A DNA stretch of 32,976 bases from Deltaproteobacteria bacterium (lineage in GTDB: Bacteria > Desulfobacterota > Syntrophia > Syntrophales > UBA8958). The DNA lies in contig JAKQIZ010000011.1 in NCBI GenBank assembly GCA_029561465.1, positions 1 to 32,976 of the forward strand, read 5' to 3'. Shown piece by piece: positions 16,266 to 23,739 of the stretch. Under the pieces are notes generated by a model. The model had not been told where the DNA came from, made no database searches, and saw only the letters and a list, made by a program, of their open reading frames with translations. A program made the position numbers and the translations under genes. Each line of letters begins with the position of its first letter. Within the stretch, counting starts at the first letter, position 1.

Positions 16266-17126
16266 ATGACTGACAACCTTGAAAAGAGATCCCTGGGAAA
16301 ACTTTACGTTACGGCCACGCCCATAGGCAACCTCGAGGATATCACCCTGCGAGCGATCCGCATCCTCCGGGAAGTGGATGAGATCTACGCGGAAGACACC
16401 CGCCGGACAAGAAAGCTGCTCCAGGCTTACCAGATTGACACCCCGATTTACAGCCTCTACGATGCCGTGGAAAAGAAACGGTCGCGGACCGTTATCGACC
16501 GACTGGCGGCGGGAAGCAGCATCGCCTATGTCTCCGATGCGGGGACTCCCGGGATATCCGATCCCGGTTATCTCCTGATCAGCGAGGCCCTGCAGGCCGG
16601 GATGCCGGTGGTTCCCGTCCCTGGCGTTTCGGCGGTCGTCGCAGCGCTTAGCGCCTCGGGGCTGCCCATGCATGCCTTCGTATTCCAGGGTTTTTTGCCC
16701 GCGAAGCCCGGACAGCGCCGGCGAATGCTGAACGACTGCCGTACCGAGAAGCGGACCATGGTCTTTTATGAATCCCCGCGGCGGCTCCGGTCGTGTCTGG
16801 AAGACATCGGGAAGCTCATGGGAACGCGACCCATCGTCGTCGCCCGGGAGCTGACGAAATTACACGAGGAGTTCATCCGGGGCAACGCCGAGGAGATTCT
16901 CGAGACGCTTTCCGGGAGGAGCCTCAAAGGAGAGATCACCCTGATTATTGGAGGCCGGCAAGAAAAGGAGCGGGGATACAGCGATGAAGAACTCATGGAT
17001 ATGCTCCGGGAGTTGGGCCGGGAGGCTTCTCTCAGCTTACGGGACCGGGTGGCGAGAGTCACGGAGATGACGGGGCTTCCCCGGAAAAATATCTACCAAA
17101 TTGCTTTGACAGGGAAATTTTCTTGA
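16266..17126 (+). CDS. rsmI: 16S rRNA (cytidine-1402 2'-O)-methyltransferase
   Basis: Adds the 2'-O-methyl group to C1402 in the decoding centre of 16S rRNA using S-adenosylmethionine. The 286 residues follow the tetrapyrrole-methylase-like fold of RsmI: YVTATPIGNLEDITLRAI at the N-terminus, EDTRRTRKLL, VSDAGTPGISDPGYLL, VPGVSAVVAALSASGLP, FVFQGFLP and VFYESPRRL. Length is normal. The ribosome site is poor (GGA five bases upstream). It begins the + strand run that continues through an 80-aa gene, a lipoprotein, a FecR protein and pgsA. Confidence 0.96.
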   Translation: MTDNLEKRSLGKLYVTATPIGNLEDITLRAIRILREVDEIYAEDTRRTRKLLQAYQIDTPIYSLYDAVEKKRSRTVIDRLAAGSSIAYVSDAGTPGISDPGYLLISEALQAGMPVVPVPGVSAVVAALSASGLPMHAFVFQGFLPAKPGQRRRMLNDCRTEKRTMVFYESPRRLRSCLEDIGKLMGTRPIVVARELTKLHEEFIRGNAEEILETLSGRSLKGEITLIIGGRQEKERGYSDEELMDMLRELGREASLSLRDRVARVTEMTGLPRKNIYQIALTGKFS

Positions 17127-17176
17127 ACTGTGATCGCGGGTATGGTAGCAGAGACGAAAACCTGGGAGGAGACAGG

Positions 17177-17419
17177 ATGAGCGAACGGGTTAGGGGACCG
17201 GAGGACATGATCTATGATCTGGTCGATGTCGTCGAAGAGGGGAATCCGGATCTTGGCGACATGTCGGTGCGAAAACCGAAGATCGCCCTGGTGAATCCCA
17301 ATCTTCAGGAAGAAATGCTCAAGAAGGTGGAGGAAACCACGGAAAGGCTGGTTCGCGAATTGTTTCCGGTTATTGCTGAACGGATCATTAGGGAAGAGAT
17401 CGAGAAACTCAAGCAGTGA
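17177..17419 (+). CDS. Small conserved-looking protein of unknown function (80 aa)
   Basis: I do not recognise a specific function. The ATG at 17177 has an excellent ribosome site (GGGAGGAG), so this is very likely a real gene; the track start at 17123 overlaps rsmI without need. The 80-residue product is acidic in its first third (MIYDLVDVVEEGNPDLGD), has no signal peptide or membrane segment, and ends in a predicted amphipathic helix (ELFPVIAERIIREEIEKLK). That tail resembles the short C-terminal helix on some deltaproteobacterial regulatory proteins (a resemblance from memory). It follows rsmI by 50 bases and precedes the lipoprotein by 45. Confidence 0.75.
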   Translation: MSERVRGPEDMIYDLVDVVEEGNPDLGDMSVRKPKIALVNPNLQEEMLKKVEETTERLVRELFPVIAERIIREEIEKLKQ

Positions 17420-17464
17420 GACCCCCGACATCCATAAAAAGCGCCGGACAAGCGAAGAGAATAA

Positions 17465-18076
17465 ATGAAGAAAAATGAACGCGGACGGAATCTCCGTCGC
17501 TGTCTGCTGATCGCCATGCTTGCGATCAGCCTGATAACTGGATGCGCAAAGAAGATCCCCCATTTTCTGACCCCGGAATATGACAAACGGGGCGTGAGAC
17601 TCATTGCCATATTGCCGGTGGCGAATCAATCGAAAAATGCAGAAGCGGCGGCGCTGTTTCGGGACAAGGTACTGGAGGCGGTATATTTCCAGGGATATCC
17701 CAAAATCCCTCTGAACGCGATCGACGAGAAATTATCACCTTTTTTTAACGACTATCGGCGTCCCACTCCGGAAACCATGCCGCCCCGGCAGGTAGGTGAA
17801 CTGCTGGGCGTGGACGCTGTCCTCTATGTTACCCTCAACGAGTGCGATACCTCCTTTCTTCTCCTTTATGCCGCCACCGAAGTCACGGCCACTTTCGATT
17901 TGCGGAGCACCAAGACCAACGAAAGCATCTGGAATACCAAGTATTCTCTTACGGAGAGGAATTTTGAGATCACCAGGGATCGCCTCCGCATGAAGAGTTG
18001 TCAAGTCTTCGAGCCGGCAATGGAGGAGATAATTACCAAGGCTATGGAAACCCTCCCCCTGGGACCGGATGCATGA
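17465..18076 (+). CDS. Lipoprotein, DUF799 (GNA1162-like) family
   Basis: A 203-residue lipoprotein. The signal sequence ends in a lipobox, LITGC, with the lipidated cysteine at residue 27; the next residues are AKK, so outer-membrane placement is the default expectation. The body (RLIAILPVANQSKNAEAAALFRDKV, LLGVDAVLYVTLNECDTS) fits the DUF799/GNA1162 family, which has a TolB-N/LpoB-like fold. Members often sit beside a CsgG-like lipoprotein and a DUF4810 protein, but neither is here. The ribosome site is weak. The FecR-domain gene starts 17 bases downstream, so the two exported proteins are probably co-expressed. Molecular role unknown. Confidence 0.8.
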   Translation: MKKNERGRNLRRCLLIAMLAISLITGCAKKIPHFLTPEYDKRGVRLIAILPVANQSKNAEAAALFRDKVLEAVYFQGYPKIPLNAIDEKLSPFFNDYRRPTPETMPPRQVGELLGVDAVLYVTLNECDTSFLLLYAATEVTATFDLRSTKTNESIWNTKYSLTERNFEITRDRLRMKSCQVFEPAMEEIITKAMETLPLGPDA

Positions 18077-18093
18077 AGAAAAGGTGAAGCTTC

Positions 18094-18849
18094 ATGAAGT
18101 ACAAGCTGATTTTATCTTTCTTTTTCATAGCCATGCTGACCTGGTTGATACCGGGGGATTTGTTGGCCGGACGGCCCCTGACGGTTAAGGTGGATAAGGG
18201 CGAGGCCGTTGTCAGCCATCTCGAAGGCGAGGTCCAGGTCCTTCCCCAGGGCAAAGAGACTTGGCGGATTCTAAGGGAAAAGGCCAACCTTTGGGGGGGC
18301 GATGAGATTGTTGTCGGGAGCAATTCGAGACTGGAGATCACCCTTGCCGGCGATTCGCGGCTCCGTTTCGCCGAGGAGACCCACTTACATCTAGAACGGG
18401 CTGGGGCCGGCAAGTCGGCGGATGTCAAGGTTCACCTTGTCGTGGGCCGGACCTGGGTAAAGGTGAGTAAGACGATGGGGCTAAAGAGAAAATTCGAGAT
18501 ATCCTGCGACAACGCTGTTACAGGGGTGCGGGGGACGATCTACCGGCTGAACGTGCACCGGGATGCCTCGGCGCTGGTGCGGGTATATGAGGGTGAAATC
18601 TCCGTTACCGGCGCGACGAAGGCGATGGAGACCGAGACGACCCTCGGCCCTCCCAGCAAGATTACCGGACCGCACAAGATCACTGGTCCCCACAAGGTTT
18701 CCCGGGAAGAGTGGACGATGATCATCCGTTCCATGCAACAGGTGTATATCCGTGCGGACGGATCGGCGGATAAGCCACAGGCGTTTTCCGCGGAAGAAGA
18801 CCGCGATGCCTGGGTGGACTGGAACCGAAGCAGGGACAGGGTGCTTTGA
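18094..18849 (+). CDS. Exported FecR-domain protein
   Basis: A 251-residue secreted or periplasmic protein with signal peptide MKYKLILSFFFIAMLTWLIP, probably cleaved after LLA. A FecR domain follows (EGEVQVLPQGKETW, LWGGDEIVVGSNSRLEITLAGDSRLRF, VVGRTWVKVSK, VTGVRGTIYRLN). The domain takes its name from the E. coli iron-citrate anti-sigma regulator. This protein has no N-terminal cytoplasmic anti-sigma region, and no ECF sigma or TonB receptor gene is near, so iron signalling is unlikely. After the domain, residues about 189-200 are two copies of KITGPH. AAGGTG is at workable spacing. The stop codon shares a base with the pgsA start (TGATG). Partner and role unknown. Confidence 0.88.
   Translation: MKYKLILSFFFIAMLTWLIPGDLLAGRPLTVKVDKGEAVVSHLEGEVQVLPQGKETWRILREKANLWGGDEIVVGSNSRLEITLAGDSRLRFAEETHLHLERAGAGKSADVKVHLVVGRTWVKVSKTMGLKRKFEISCDNAVTGVRGTIYRLNVHRDASALVRVYEGEISVTGATKAMETETTLGPPSKITGPHKITGPHKVSREEWTMIIRSMQQVYIRADGSADKPQAFSAEEDRDAWVDWNRSRDRVL
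18658..18693 (+). repeat. Two-copy tandem repeat (18 nt) in the FecR-domain gene
   Basis: Two adjacent 18-base units each encode Lys-Ile-Thr-Gly-Pro-His. They differ at several third codon positions, so the duplication is old or the peptide is selected. It lies in the linker after the FecR domain. Confidence 0.8.
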
Positions 18850-19406
18850 TGGATGCGGGGCGGATCAACATCCCCAACACCCTGACGGTTTTGCGGATCA
18901 TTCTCGTGCCCGCGATCGTCATTCTCCTCATGCAGGGTGATTTTTTCATGGCACTGATCCTTTTTACCCTGTCCGGGATCACCGACGGTCTGGATGGCTT
19001 CCTGGCCCGGGTTCTCCATCAGCAGACGGAACTGGGGGCTTACCTCGATCCGATTGCCGATAAGGCCCTGATGGTGAGTTGCTTCGTAACGCTGTCCATC
19101 AAGCATGTCATTCCTGGCTGGTTGAGCGTTATCGTCGTGAGCAGAGACTGCATCATTCTCATCGGCATCGCAATGCTGGCCATCATGTCCGTATCCTTTC
19201 AGATCCGACCTACGATGATCAGTAAATTGACCACGGTATTTCAACTTTTAACGATTTTCGTCGTCCTGCTGGTCCATACCTTGGCGATAGTAGTGGATTT
19301 TAGGATGGTTTTACTTGGATTATATATTGTTACATCAGCATTGACTGTTCTTTCGGGGCTGAACTACATCTTCAAGGGGATACGTTTCATCAATTCGGCA
19401 TCGTAA
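18849..19406 (+). CDS. pgsA: CDP-alcohol phosphatidyltransferase, probable phosphatidylglycerophosphate synthase
   Basis: Transfers a phosphatidyl group from CDP-diacylglycerol, most likely to glycerol-3-phosphate, the committed step to phosphatidylglycerol and cardiolipin; inner membrane. The 185 residues carry the complete family signature DG-x2-AR-x8-G-x3-D-x3-D as DGFLARVLHQQTELGAYLDPIADK, after INIPNTLTVLRIILVP, which is typical of PgsA. Several hydrophobic segments follow. The ATG at 18849 shares its A with the preceding stop, suggesting coupled translation. A second family member such as phosphatidylserine synthase cannot be fully excluded, but length and N-terminus favour PgsA. Confidence 0.88.
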   Translation: MDAGRINIPNTLTVLRIILVPAIVILLMQGDFFMALILFTLSGITDGLDGFLARVLHQQTELGAYLDPIADKALMVSCFVTLSIKHVIPGWLSVIVVSRDCIILIGIAMLAIMSVSFQIRPTMISKLTTVFQLLTIFVVLLVHTLAIVVDFRMVLLGLYIVTSALTVLSGLNYIFKGIRFINSAS

Positions 19407-19422
19407 AATATATAGATTTGCC

Positions 19423-19450
19423 TTGACATAAAAGGTTTTTCCTGTTAAGC
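19423..19450 (+). promoter_or_regulatory. Possible promoter of tRNA-Val
   Basis: TTGACA (19423-19428), 16 bases, then TTAAGC (19445-19450), followed by a GC-rich GCGC stretch as in stringently controlled stable-RNA promoters. The -10 is a poor match; the -35 is perfect. Confidence 0.45.
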
Positions 19451-19479
19451 GCATGGACCGTTCGCAGATAAATAAGTTT

Positions 19480-19554
19480 AGGCACGTAGCTCAGGGGGAG
19501 AGCGCCATCCTGACGCGGTGGATGTCCAGGGTTCAAATCCCTGCGTGCCTACCA
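19480..19554 (+). tRNA. tRNA-Val (anticodon GAC)
   Basis: 75-nt cloverleaf with a compact D loop: acceptor AGGCACG/CGTGCCT, D arm GCTC-AGGGGGA-GAGC, anticodon stem CCATC/GGTGG with one T-G pair, loop CTGACGC with GAC at 19512-19514, T arm CAGGG-TTCAAAT-CCCTG, discriminator A and encoded CCA. Confidence 0.97.
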
Positions 19555-19562
19555 TGACATCG

Positions 19563-19606
19563 AGAGAGGGCATCAGCGAAATCTGAGCGTGGTGCCCTCT
19601 CTTTAA
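19563..19606 (+). terminator. Hairpin between tRNA-Val and thrS: terminator or attenuator
   Basis: AGAGAGGGCA (19563-19572) pairs perfectly with TGCCCTCTCT (19593-19602). Inside, TCAG pairs with CTGA around CGAAAT. The following tract is only TTAA, so termination may be partial. It starts 9 bases after tRNA-Val and ends about 20 bases before thrS. Confidence 0.6.
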
Positions 19607-19623
19607 TTCGTATCAGGGTGAGA

Positions 19624-21543
19624 ATGATGAGGGAGATAACAATTACCTGGCCTGATCGACAGCAGAGCACTTTGCCGAACGGGGTTGCCGTAAAAGACGC
19701 CATTGCCGTCTGGAAGCCGGAACTGCTGACGACGACTGTGGCGGTGAAAATCAACGGTAAAGCCGTTGATCTGTCAGCTCAGGTTTCGGAAGACGCCCTG
19801 GTGGAACTCATCGATGTGGCGTCCAAGGAGGGCCTGAGCATCCTTCGCCACAGCGCCTCTCATATCATGGCCCAGGCGGTACAGGATATCTTTCCCGGGG
19901 CCAAGGTAAGCATCGGTCCTTCCATAGAGGATGGTTTTTACTACGATTTCGAGTATGAAACCACCTTCACGCCCGAAGATCTACAGAAAATCGAACAGCG
20001 GATGAAGGAGATCGCCGCCACCGATGCCCCCTTCTCCCGCCGGGAGCTTTCCCGGGAGGAGGCTGTGGCCTTGTTCCAAGACAAGGGAGAGACCTACAAG
20101 GTCGAACTGATCAACGATCTCCCACCCGATGTCCGGACCGTGAGTGTTTACACCCAGGCGGGATATGAAGACCTCTGCCGGGGTCCTCATCTGCCCTCGA
20201 CGATCATGGTCAAGGCCTTCCGTCTCCTTAATGTGGCCGGCGCCTATTGGCGGGGCGACGAGCGCAACAGGATGCTCCAGAGGATTTACGGGACCTGCTT
20301 TGCCACCCAGGAGGCGCTGGACGAATACCTGCGGATGATGGGGGAAGCCAAAAAGCGGGATCACCGCCGTCTGGGCCGGGAGCTGGATCTATTCCAGATG
20401 AACGACGAAGCGGGGCCGGGGTTGATCATCTTTCATCCCAAGGGGATGATGCTCCGCTATCTCATCGAGGAATGGGAACGGCAGGAGCACCTGAAGCGGG
20501 GCTACGATATGGTCATGGGTCCCCAGATCCTCAAAGACGACCTCTGGAAAAGGTCGGGACATTTCGACCATTATCGGGAAAACATGTATTTCACCGAGGT
20601 GGAGGGTCAGGGATACGGCATCAAGCCCATGAACTGCCTGTCCCACATGCTTATCTACAAAGCGAAGATCCGCAGTTATCGAGATCTGCCGTTACGTTAC
20701 TTCGAGCTGGGAACGGTGCACCGTCATGAAAAAACCGGGGTGTTGCATGGACTCATGCGGGCTCGGCAGTTCACCCAGGATGACGCCCATATCCTCTGCA
20801 CCCCCGAACAACTCAACGAGGAGATTCGGGCGATTGCCGATTTCGTCGCCTATGCCATGAAGATCTTCGGTTTTGAATATGAAGTAGAACTGAGCACCAG
20901 GCCGGAAAAATCCATCGGCTCCGACGCGGACTGGGAACTGGCGACTTCGGCTCTGGAAGGGGCCTTGAAAGACGGCCGCATGGGTTACGAGATCAACGAG
21001 GGTGACGGGGCGTTTTATGGACCAAAGATCGACTTCAAGCTCAAAGACGCCCTAAAAAGGAAATGGCAGTGCGCCACCATCCAGTGCGACTTTACCCTTC
21101 CGGAACGTTTCGACCTGTCCTATGTAGGCTCTGATGGGGAAAAGCATCGCCCCGTCATGCTGCACCGGGTAATTCTCGGTGCCATTGAGCGCTTCATGGG
21201 GGTCCTGATCGAACATTATGCCGGAGCTTTTCCGGTTTGGCTCTCACCGGTGCAGGCGTCGATCCTGACGGTTACGGAAAAGCAAATTCCTTACGGAGAT
21301 CAGGTCCATCAGGCGCTTGTAGATGCCGGTATCCGTGTCGAGAAGAGTTTTACCAACGATAAACTGGGCTACAAGATCAGAGAGGCCCAGATGCAGAAGA
21401 TGCCTTATATGCTGGTCATCGGTGACCGGGAAGTGGCGGAACGGACCATTTCCCCCCGACGACGCGACGGGAAAAACATGGGGGCCATGACGGTGACGGA
21501 TTTTATCGCCCATGTCCGGGAAGAGGTTAGCAATTATCGCTAA
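19624..21543 (+). CDS. thrS: Threonyl-tRNA synthetase
   Basis: Charges tRNA-Thr with threonine and edits mischarged serine. The ~639 residues show the N-terminal TGS-like domain, the editing domain ([11 protein letters not shown], zinc/editing residues in [13 protein letters not shown]), the class II catalytic core ([48 protein letters not shown]) and a C-terminal anticodon-binding domain. The catalytic zinc cysteine is in KPMNCLSH, where E. coli has MNCPGH. ATG codons at 19624 and 19627 are both possible after AGGGTGA; GTG 19618 in the track falls inside that ribosome site. It heads the canonical operon thrS-infC-rpmI-rplT-pheS-pheT-ihfA. Confidence 0.97.
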   Translation: MMREITITWPDRQQSTLPNGVAVKDAIAVWKPELLTTTVAVKINGKAVDLSAQVSEDALVELIDVASKEGLSILRHSASHIMAQAVQDIFPGAKVSIGPSIEDGFYYDFEYETTFTPEDLQKIEQRMKEIAATDAPFSRRELSREEAVALFQDKGETYKVELINDLPPDVRTVSVYTQAGYEDLCRGPHLPSTIMVKAFRLLNVAGAYWRGDERNRMLQRIYGTCFATQEALDEYLRMMGEAKKRDHRRLGRELDLFQMNDEAGPGLIIFHPKGMMLRYLIEEWERQEHLKRGYDMVMGPQILKDDLWKRSGHFDHYRENMYFTEVEGQGYGIKPMNCLSHMLIYKAKIRSYRDLPLRYFELGTVHRHEKTGVLHGLMRARQFTQDDAHILCTPEQLNEEIRAIADFVAYAMKIFGFEYEVELSTRPEKSIGSDADWELATSALEGALKDGRMGYEINEGDGAFYGPKIDFKLKDALKRKWQCATIQCDFTLPERFDLSYVGSDGEKHRPVMLHRVILGAIERFMGVLIEHYAGAFPVWLSPVQASILTVTEKQIPYGDQVHQALVDAGIRVEKSFTNDKLGYKIREAQMQKMPYMLVIGDREVAERTISPRRRDGKNMGAMTVTDFIAHVREEVSNYR

Positions 21544-21557
21544 GCTATGCTAATTTT

Positions 21558-21572
21558 AGGAGGTGACGTATC
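21558..21572 (+). promoter_or_regulatory. Ribosome site and ATC start codon of infC
   Basis: AGGAGG (21558-21563, within AGGAGGTGA) is six bases before ATC at 21570, in frame with infC. The track start TTG at 21582 has GGAG touching it with no spacer. Non-ATG starts allow IF3 to repress its own translation. Confidence 0.85.
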
Positions 21573-22076
21573 GCTAAGGAGTTGAATATCAACGAAGAAA
21601 TCAAGGCAGTGCAGGTAAGGCTCATTGAAGAGGGCAGGCAGTTGGGTATTCTGCCCCTCAACGAAGCCTTGGCCATCGCTGCCAAAGCCGGTCTCGATCT
21701 GGTGGAGATTGCGCCCAATGCGGATCCACCGGTCTGCCGGGTCATGGATTACGGCAAGTATCGATACCAGCAGAGTAAAAAACTCCAGGATGCGAGAAAA
21801 AGCCAGACGACGATACAGATCAAGGAAATACGCCTGCGACCGAAGACGGAAGAGCATGATTTGGAGGTGAAGATCCGTCATATCAAAAAGTTTCTGCAAC
21901 AGAACGACAAGGTGAAGATTACCATGATGTTCCGGGGCCGGGAGATAGCTTATTCGGATCTGGGGCGGAAGATTATGGAAACGATACGCGACGCCCTGGA
22001 CGAGGTGGGAGCAATGGAGATGCAGCCGAAGCTGGAAGGCAGGAACATGATCATGATCGTGGTTCCAAAGAAATAA
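21570..22076 (+). CDS. infC: Translation initiation factor IF-3
   Basis: Binds the 30S subunit, prevents premature 50S joining and rejects non-canonical start codons. From ATC 21570 the protein is 168 residues and starts [18 protein letters not shown] after the initiator, matching the usual IF3 N-terminus. The track's TTG start removes four of these residues. Family signatures are [43 protein letters not shown] and the C-terminal [25 protein letters not shown]-type domain. The rare start implies autoregulation as known for E. coli infC (AUU). The gene follows thrS by 26 bases. Confidence 0.96.
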   Translation: MAKELNINEEIKAVQVRLIEEGRQLGILPLNEALAIAAKAGLDLVEIAPNADPPVCRVMDYGKYRYQQSKKLQDARKSQTTIQIKEIRLRPKTEEHDLEVKIRHIKKFLQQNDKVKITMMFRGREIAYSDLGRKIMETIRDALDEVGAMEMQPKLEGRNMIMIVVPKK

Positions 22077-22104
22077 ACATTTTATAGCGAGGAGACGAGC
22101 AACC

Positions 22105-22302
22105 ATGCCAAAATTAAAGACTCATCGGGGCGCCGCCAAGCGTTTTTCCCTTACCGGCACGGGAAGGGTGAAGAGGGCCAAGGCGTTTTCCAACCATATT
22201 CTGTCGACGAAATCGCCGAAGCGGAAAAGAAATCTCCGGAGATCGGCGGTGGCGGACAAGACCAATGAGGCCGCCCTCAAAAAATTACTGCCCTATCTGT
22301 AA
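22105..22302 (+). CDS. rpmI: 50S ribosomal protein L35
   Basis: A 65-residue basic ribosomal protein beginning [20 protein letters not shown] and containing [10 protein letters not shown], as in L35. Standard length. GAGGAGA precedes the ATG. It lies between infC and rplT in the conserved order. Confidence 0.98.
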   Translation: MPKLKTHRGAAKRFSLTGTGRVKRAKAFSNHILSTKSPKRKRNLRRSAVADKTNEAALKKLLPYL

Positions 22303-22363
22303 CTTCGAGGCGGTAACGATCCGAATGCATCCGGTTCCAAACCAATGAAGGAGAAAAGAATAA

Positions 22364-22723
22364 ATGCCCAGGGTAAAAAGAGCCATAACGGCTAAGAAGA
22401 AACGTAGAAAGATATTGAAGTTTGCGAAGGGGTTTTTTGGTGCGCGCCGGCGCCTACTGCGGACGGCGACGGAAGCAGTCAACAGGGCGATGAAATACGC
22501 CTTCCGCGACCGCCGGATGAGAAAAAGAGACTTCCGAAAACTCTGGATCACCAGGATCAGCGCTGCCGCCCGTCTGAACGAGATCAGCTACAGCCGTTTG
22601 ATCGATGGCATGAAAAAGGCGGAGGTATCCATCGACCGCAAGATTCTCGCCGATCTGGCCGTCCATGATCCGCAGGCCTTCAAAGAGATCGTGACCATGG
22701 CCAAAGGACAAATCGCTTCATGA
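22364..22723 (+). CDS. rplT: 50S ribosomal protein L20
   Basis: A 119-residue early-assembly 23S rRNA-binding protein, starting MPRVKRAITAKKKRRKILK with the GFFGARRRLLRTA block and RLNEISYSRLIDGMKKA in the C-terminal half. L20 represses the infC-rpmI-rplT mRNA in some bacteria; a matching RNA site upstream of rpmI cannot be confirmed here. The stop codon overlaps the pheS start (ATGA). Confidence 0.98.
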   Translation: MPRVKRAITAKKKRRKILKFAKGFFGARRRLLRTATEAVNRAMKYAFRDRRMRKRDFRKLWITRISAAARLNEISYSRLIDGMKKAEVSIDRKILADLAVHDPQAFKEIVTMAKGQIAS

Positions 22724-23736
22724 TCCAGGAACTAAAGGAACTTGCGCAGCGGGCCGAAACGGAGTTGCAGGGAGCCCACACCGAGGAGGCACTCAATGTA
22801 CTGCGAACAAAATATCTGGGTCGCAAGGGTTTGCTTACTCAGATGCTGCGCCAATTGGGAAGCGTCTCCACTACCGAGCGGCCTCTGTTTGGAAGATTAA
22901 GCAACGAGATCAAGGAAAAAATCTCCGCCTCCCTGGATGCCGCCCTGGAGAGAATCAAGGATTCTCGCCGGAATGAACTGCTGTGCCGGGAGGCCATCGA
23001 TATAACCCTTCCCGGTCGGGCTGTCCGGATCGGTCACCGGCATCCGGTAACCCAAGTTATGGAGGAGATATGCGGGATCTTTTCCCGTTTGGGATTTACC
23101 GTCGAGGAAGGGCCGGAGATCGAGACGGATTATTATAATTTCGAGGCGTTGAACATTCCCAAGGATCATCCGGCCCGGGATATGCAGGACACCTTCTATG
23201 TAGAAGACAACATCGTCCTGAGGACCCACACCTCGCCCGTACAAATCCGGACCATGGAAAAGATGCAGCCGCCGGTGCGGATATTATCTCCCGGCAAGGT
23301 CTATCGTCCCGATTCCGATGTTTCCCATACCCCAATGTTCCATCAGATAGAAGGGCTCCTGGTTGACCGGGGCATCACCTTCGGGGACCTCAAGGGTACC
23401 CTGACTTTCTTTCTCCAGGAGGTATTCGGCGCGGATATCCTGTTGAGATTTCGGCCAAGTTTCTTTCCCTTCACCGAACCCAGCGCCGAGGTGGACATCC
23501 GCTGCGTTATGTGTGGGGGCGAAGGTTGCCGGGTATGCGGCCAGAGCGGCTGGTTAGAAATCTTGGGTTCCGGCATGGTGGATCCGGCGGTATTCGCAAA
23601 TGTCGGCTATGATCCTGAAGGATATTCAGGGTTTGCCTTTGGGCTGGGGGTGGAACGGATTGCCATGCTGAAGTACGGTATATCCGATATCCGCCTTTTC
23701 TTCGATAACGACGTGCGCTTTTTGGAGCAATTTTAA
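22720..23736 (+). CDS. pheS: Phenylalanyl-tRNA synthetase alpha subunit
   Basis: Catalytic subunit of the (alpha-beta)2 PheRS. The 338 residues start with the N-terminal coiled coil (IQELKELAQRAETELQGA) and continue with the class II core: GHRHPVTQVMEEICGIFSRLGF, RTHTSPVQIRTM, GKVYRPDSDVSHTPMFHQIEG, RPSFFPFTEPSAEVDI and FGLGVERIAMLKYGI. A Cys-rich CVMCGGEGCRVCGQSGW loop is common in the bacterial family. Its start overlaps the rplT stop by four bases; pheT begins three bases after its stop. Confidence 0.98.
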   Translation: MIQELKELAQRAETELQGAHTEEALNVLRTKYLGRKGLLTQMLRQLGSVSTTERPLFGRLSNEIKEKISASLDAALERIKDSRRNELLCREAIDITLPGRAVRIGHRHPVTQVMEEICGIFSRLGFTVEEGPEIETDYYNFEALNIPKDHPARDMQDTFYVEDNIVLRTHTSPVQIRTMEKMQPPVRILSPGKVYRPDSDVSHTPMFHQIEGLLVDRGITFGDLKGTLTFFLQEVFGADILLRFRPSFFPFTEPSAEVDIRCVMCGGEGCRVCGQSGWLEILGSGMVDPAVFANVGYDPEGYSGFAFGLGVERIAMLKYGISDIRLFFDNDVRFLEQF

Positions 23737-23739
23737 CCT

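Noticed and set aside
19555-19623. T-box leader before thrS
   Set aside because: Only a short simple hairpin is present; no T-box sequence or specifier loop can be seen.
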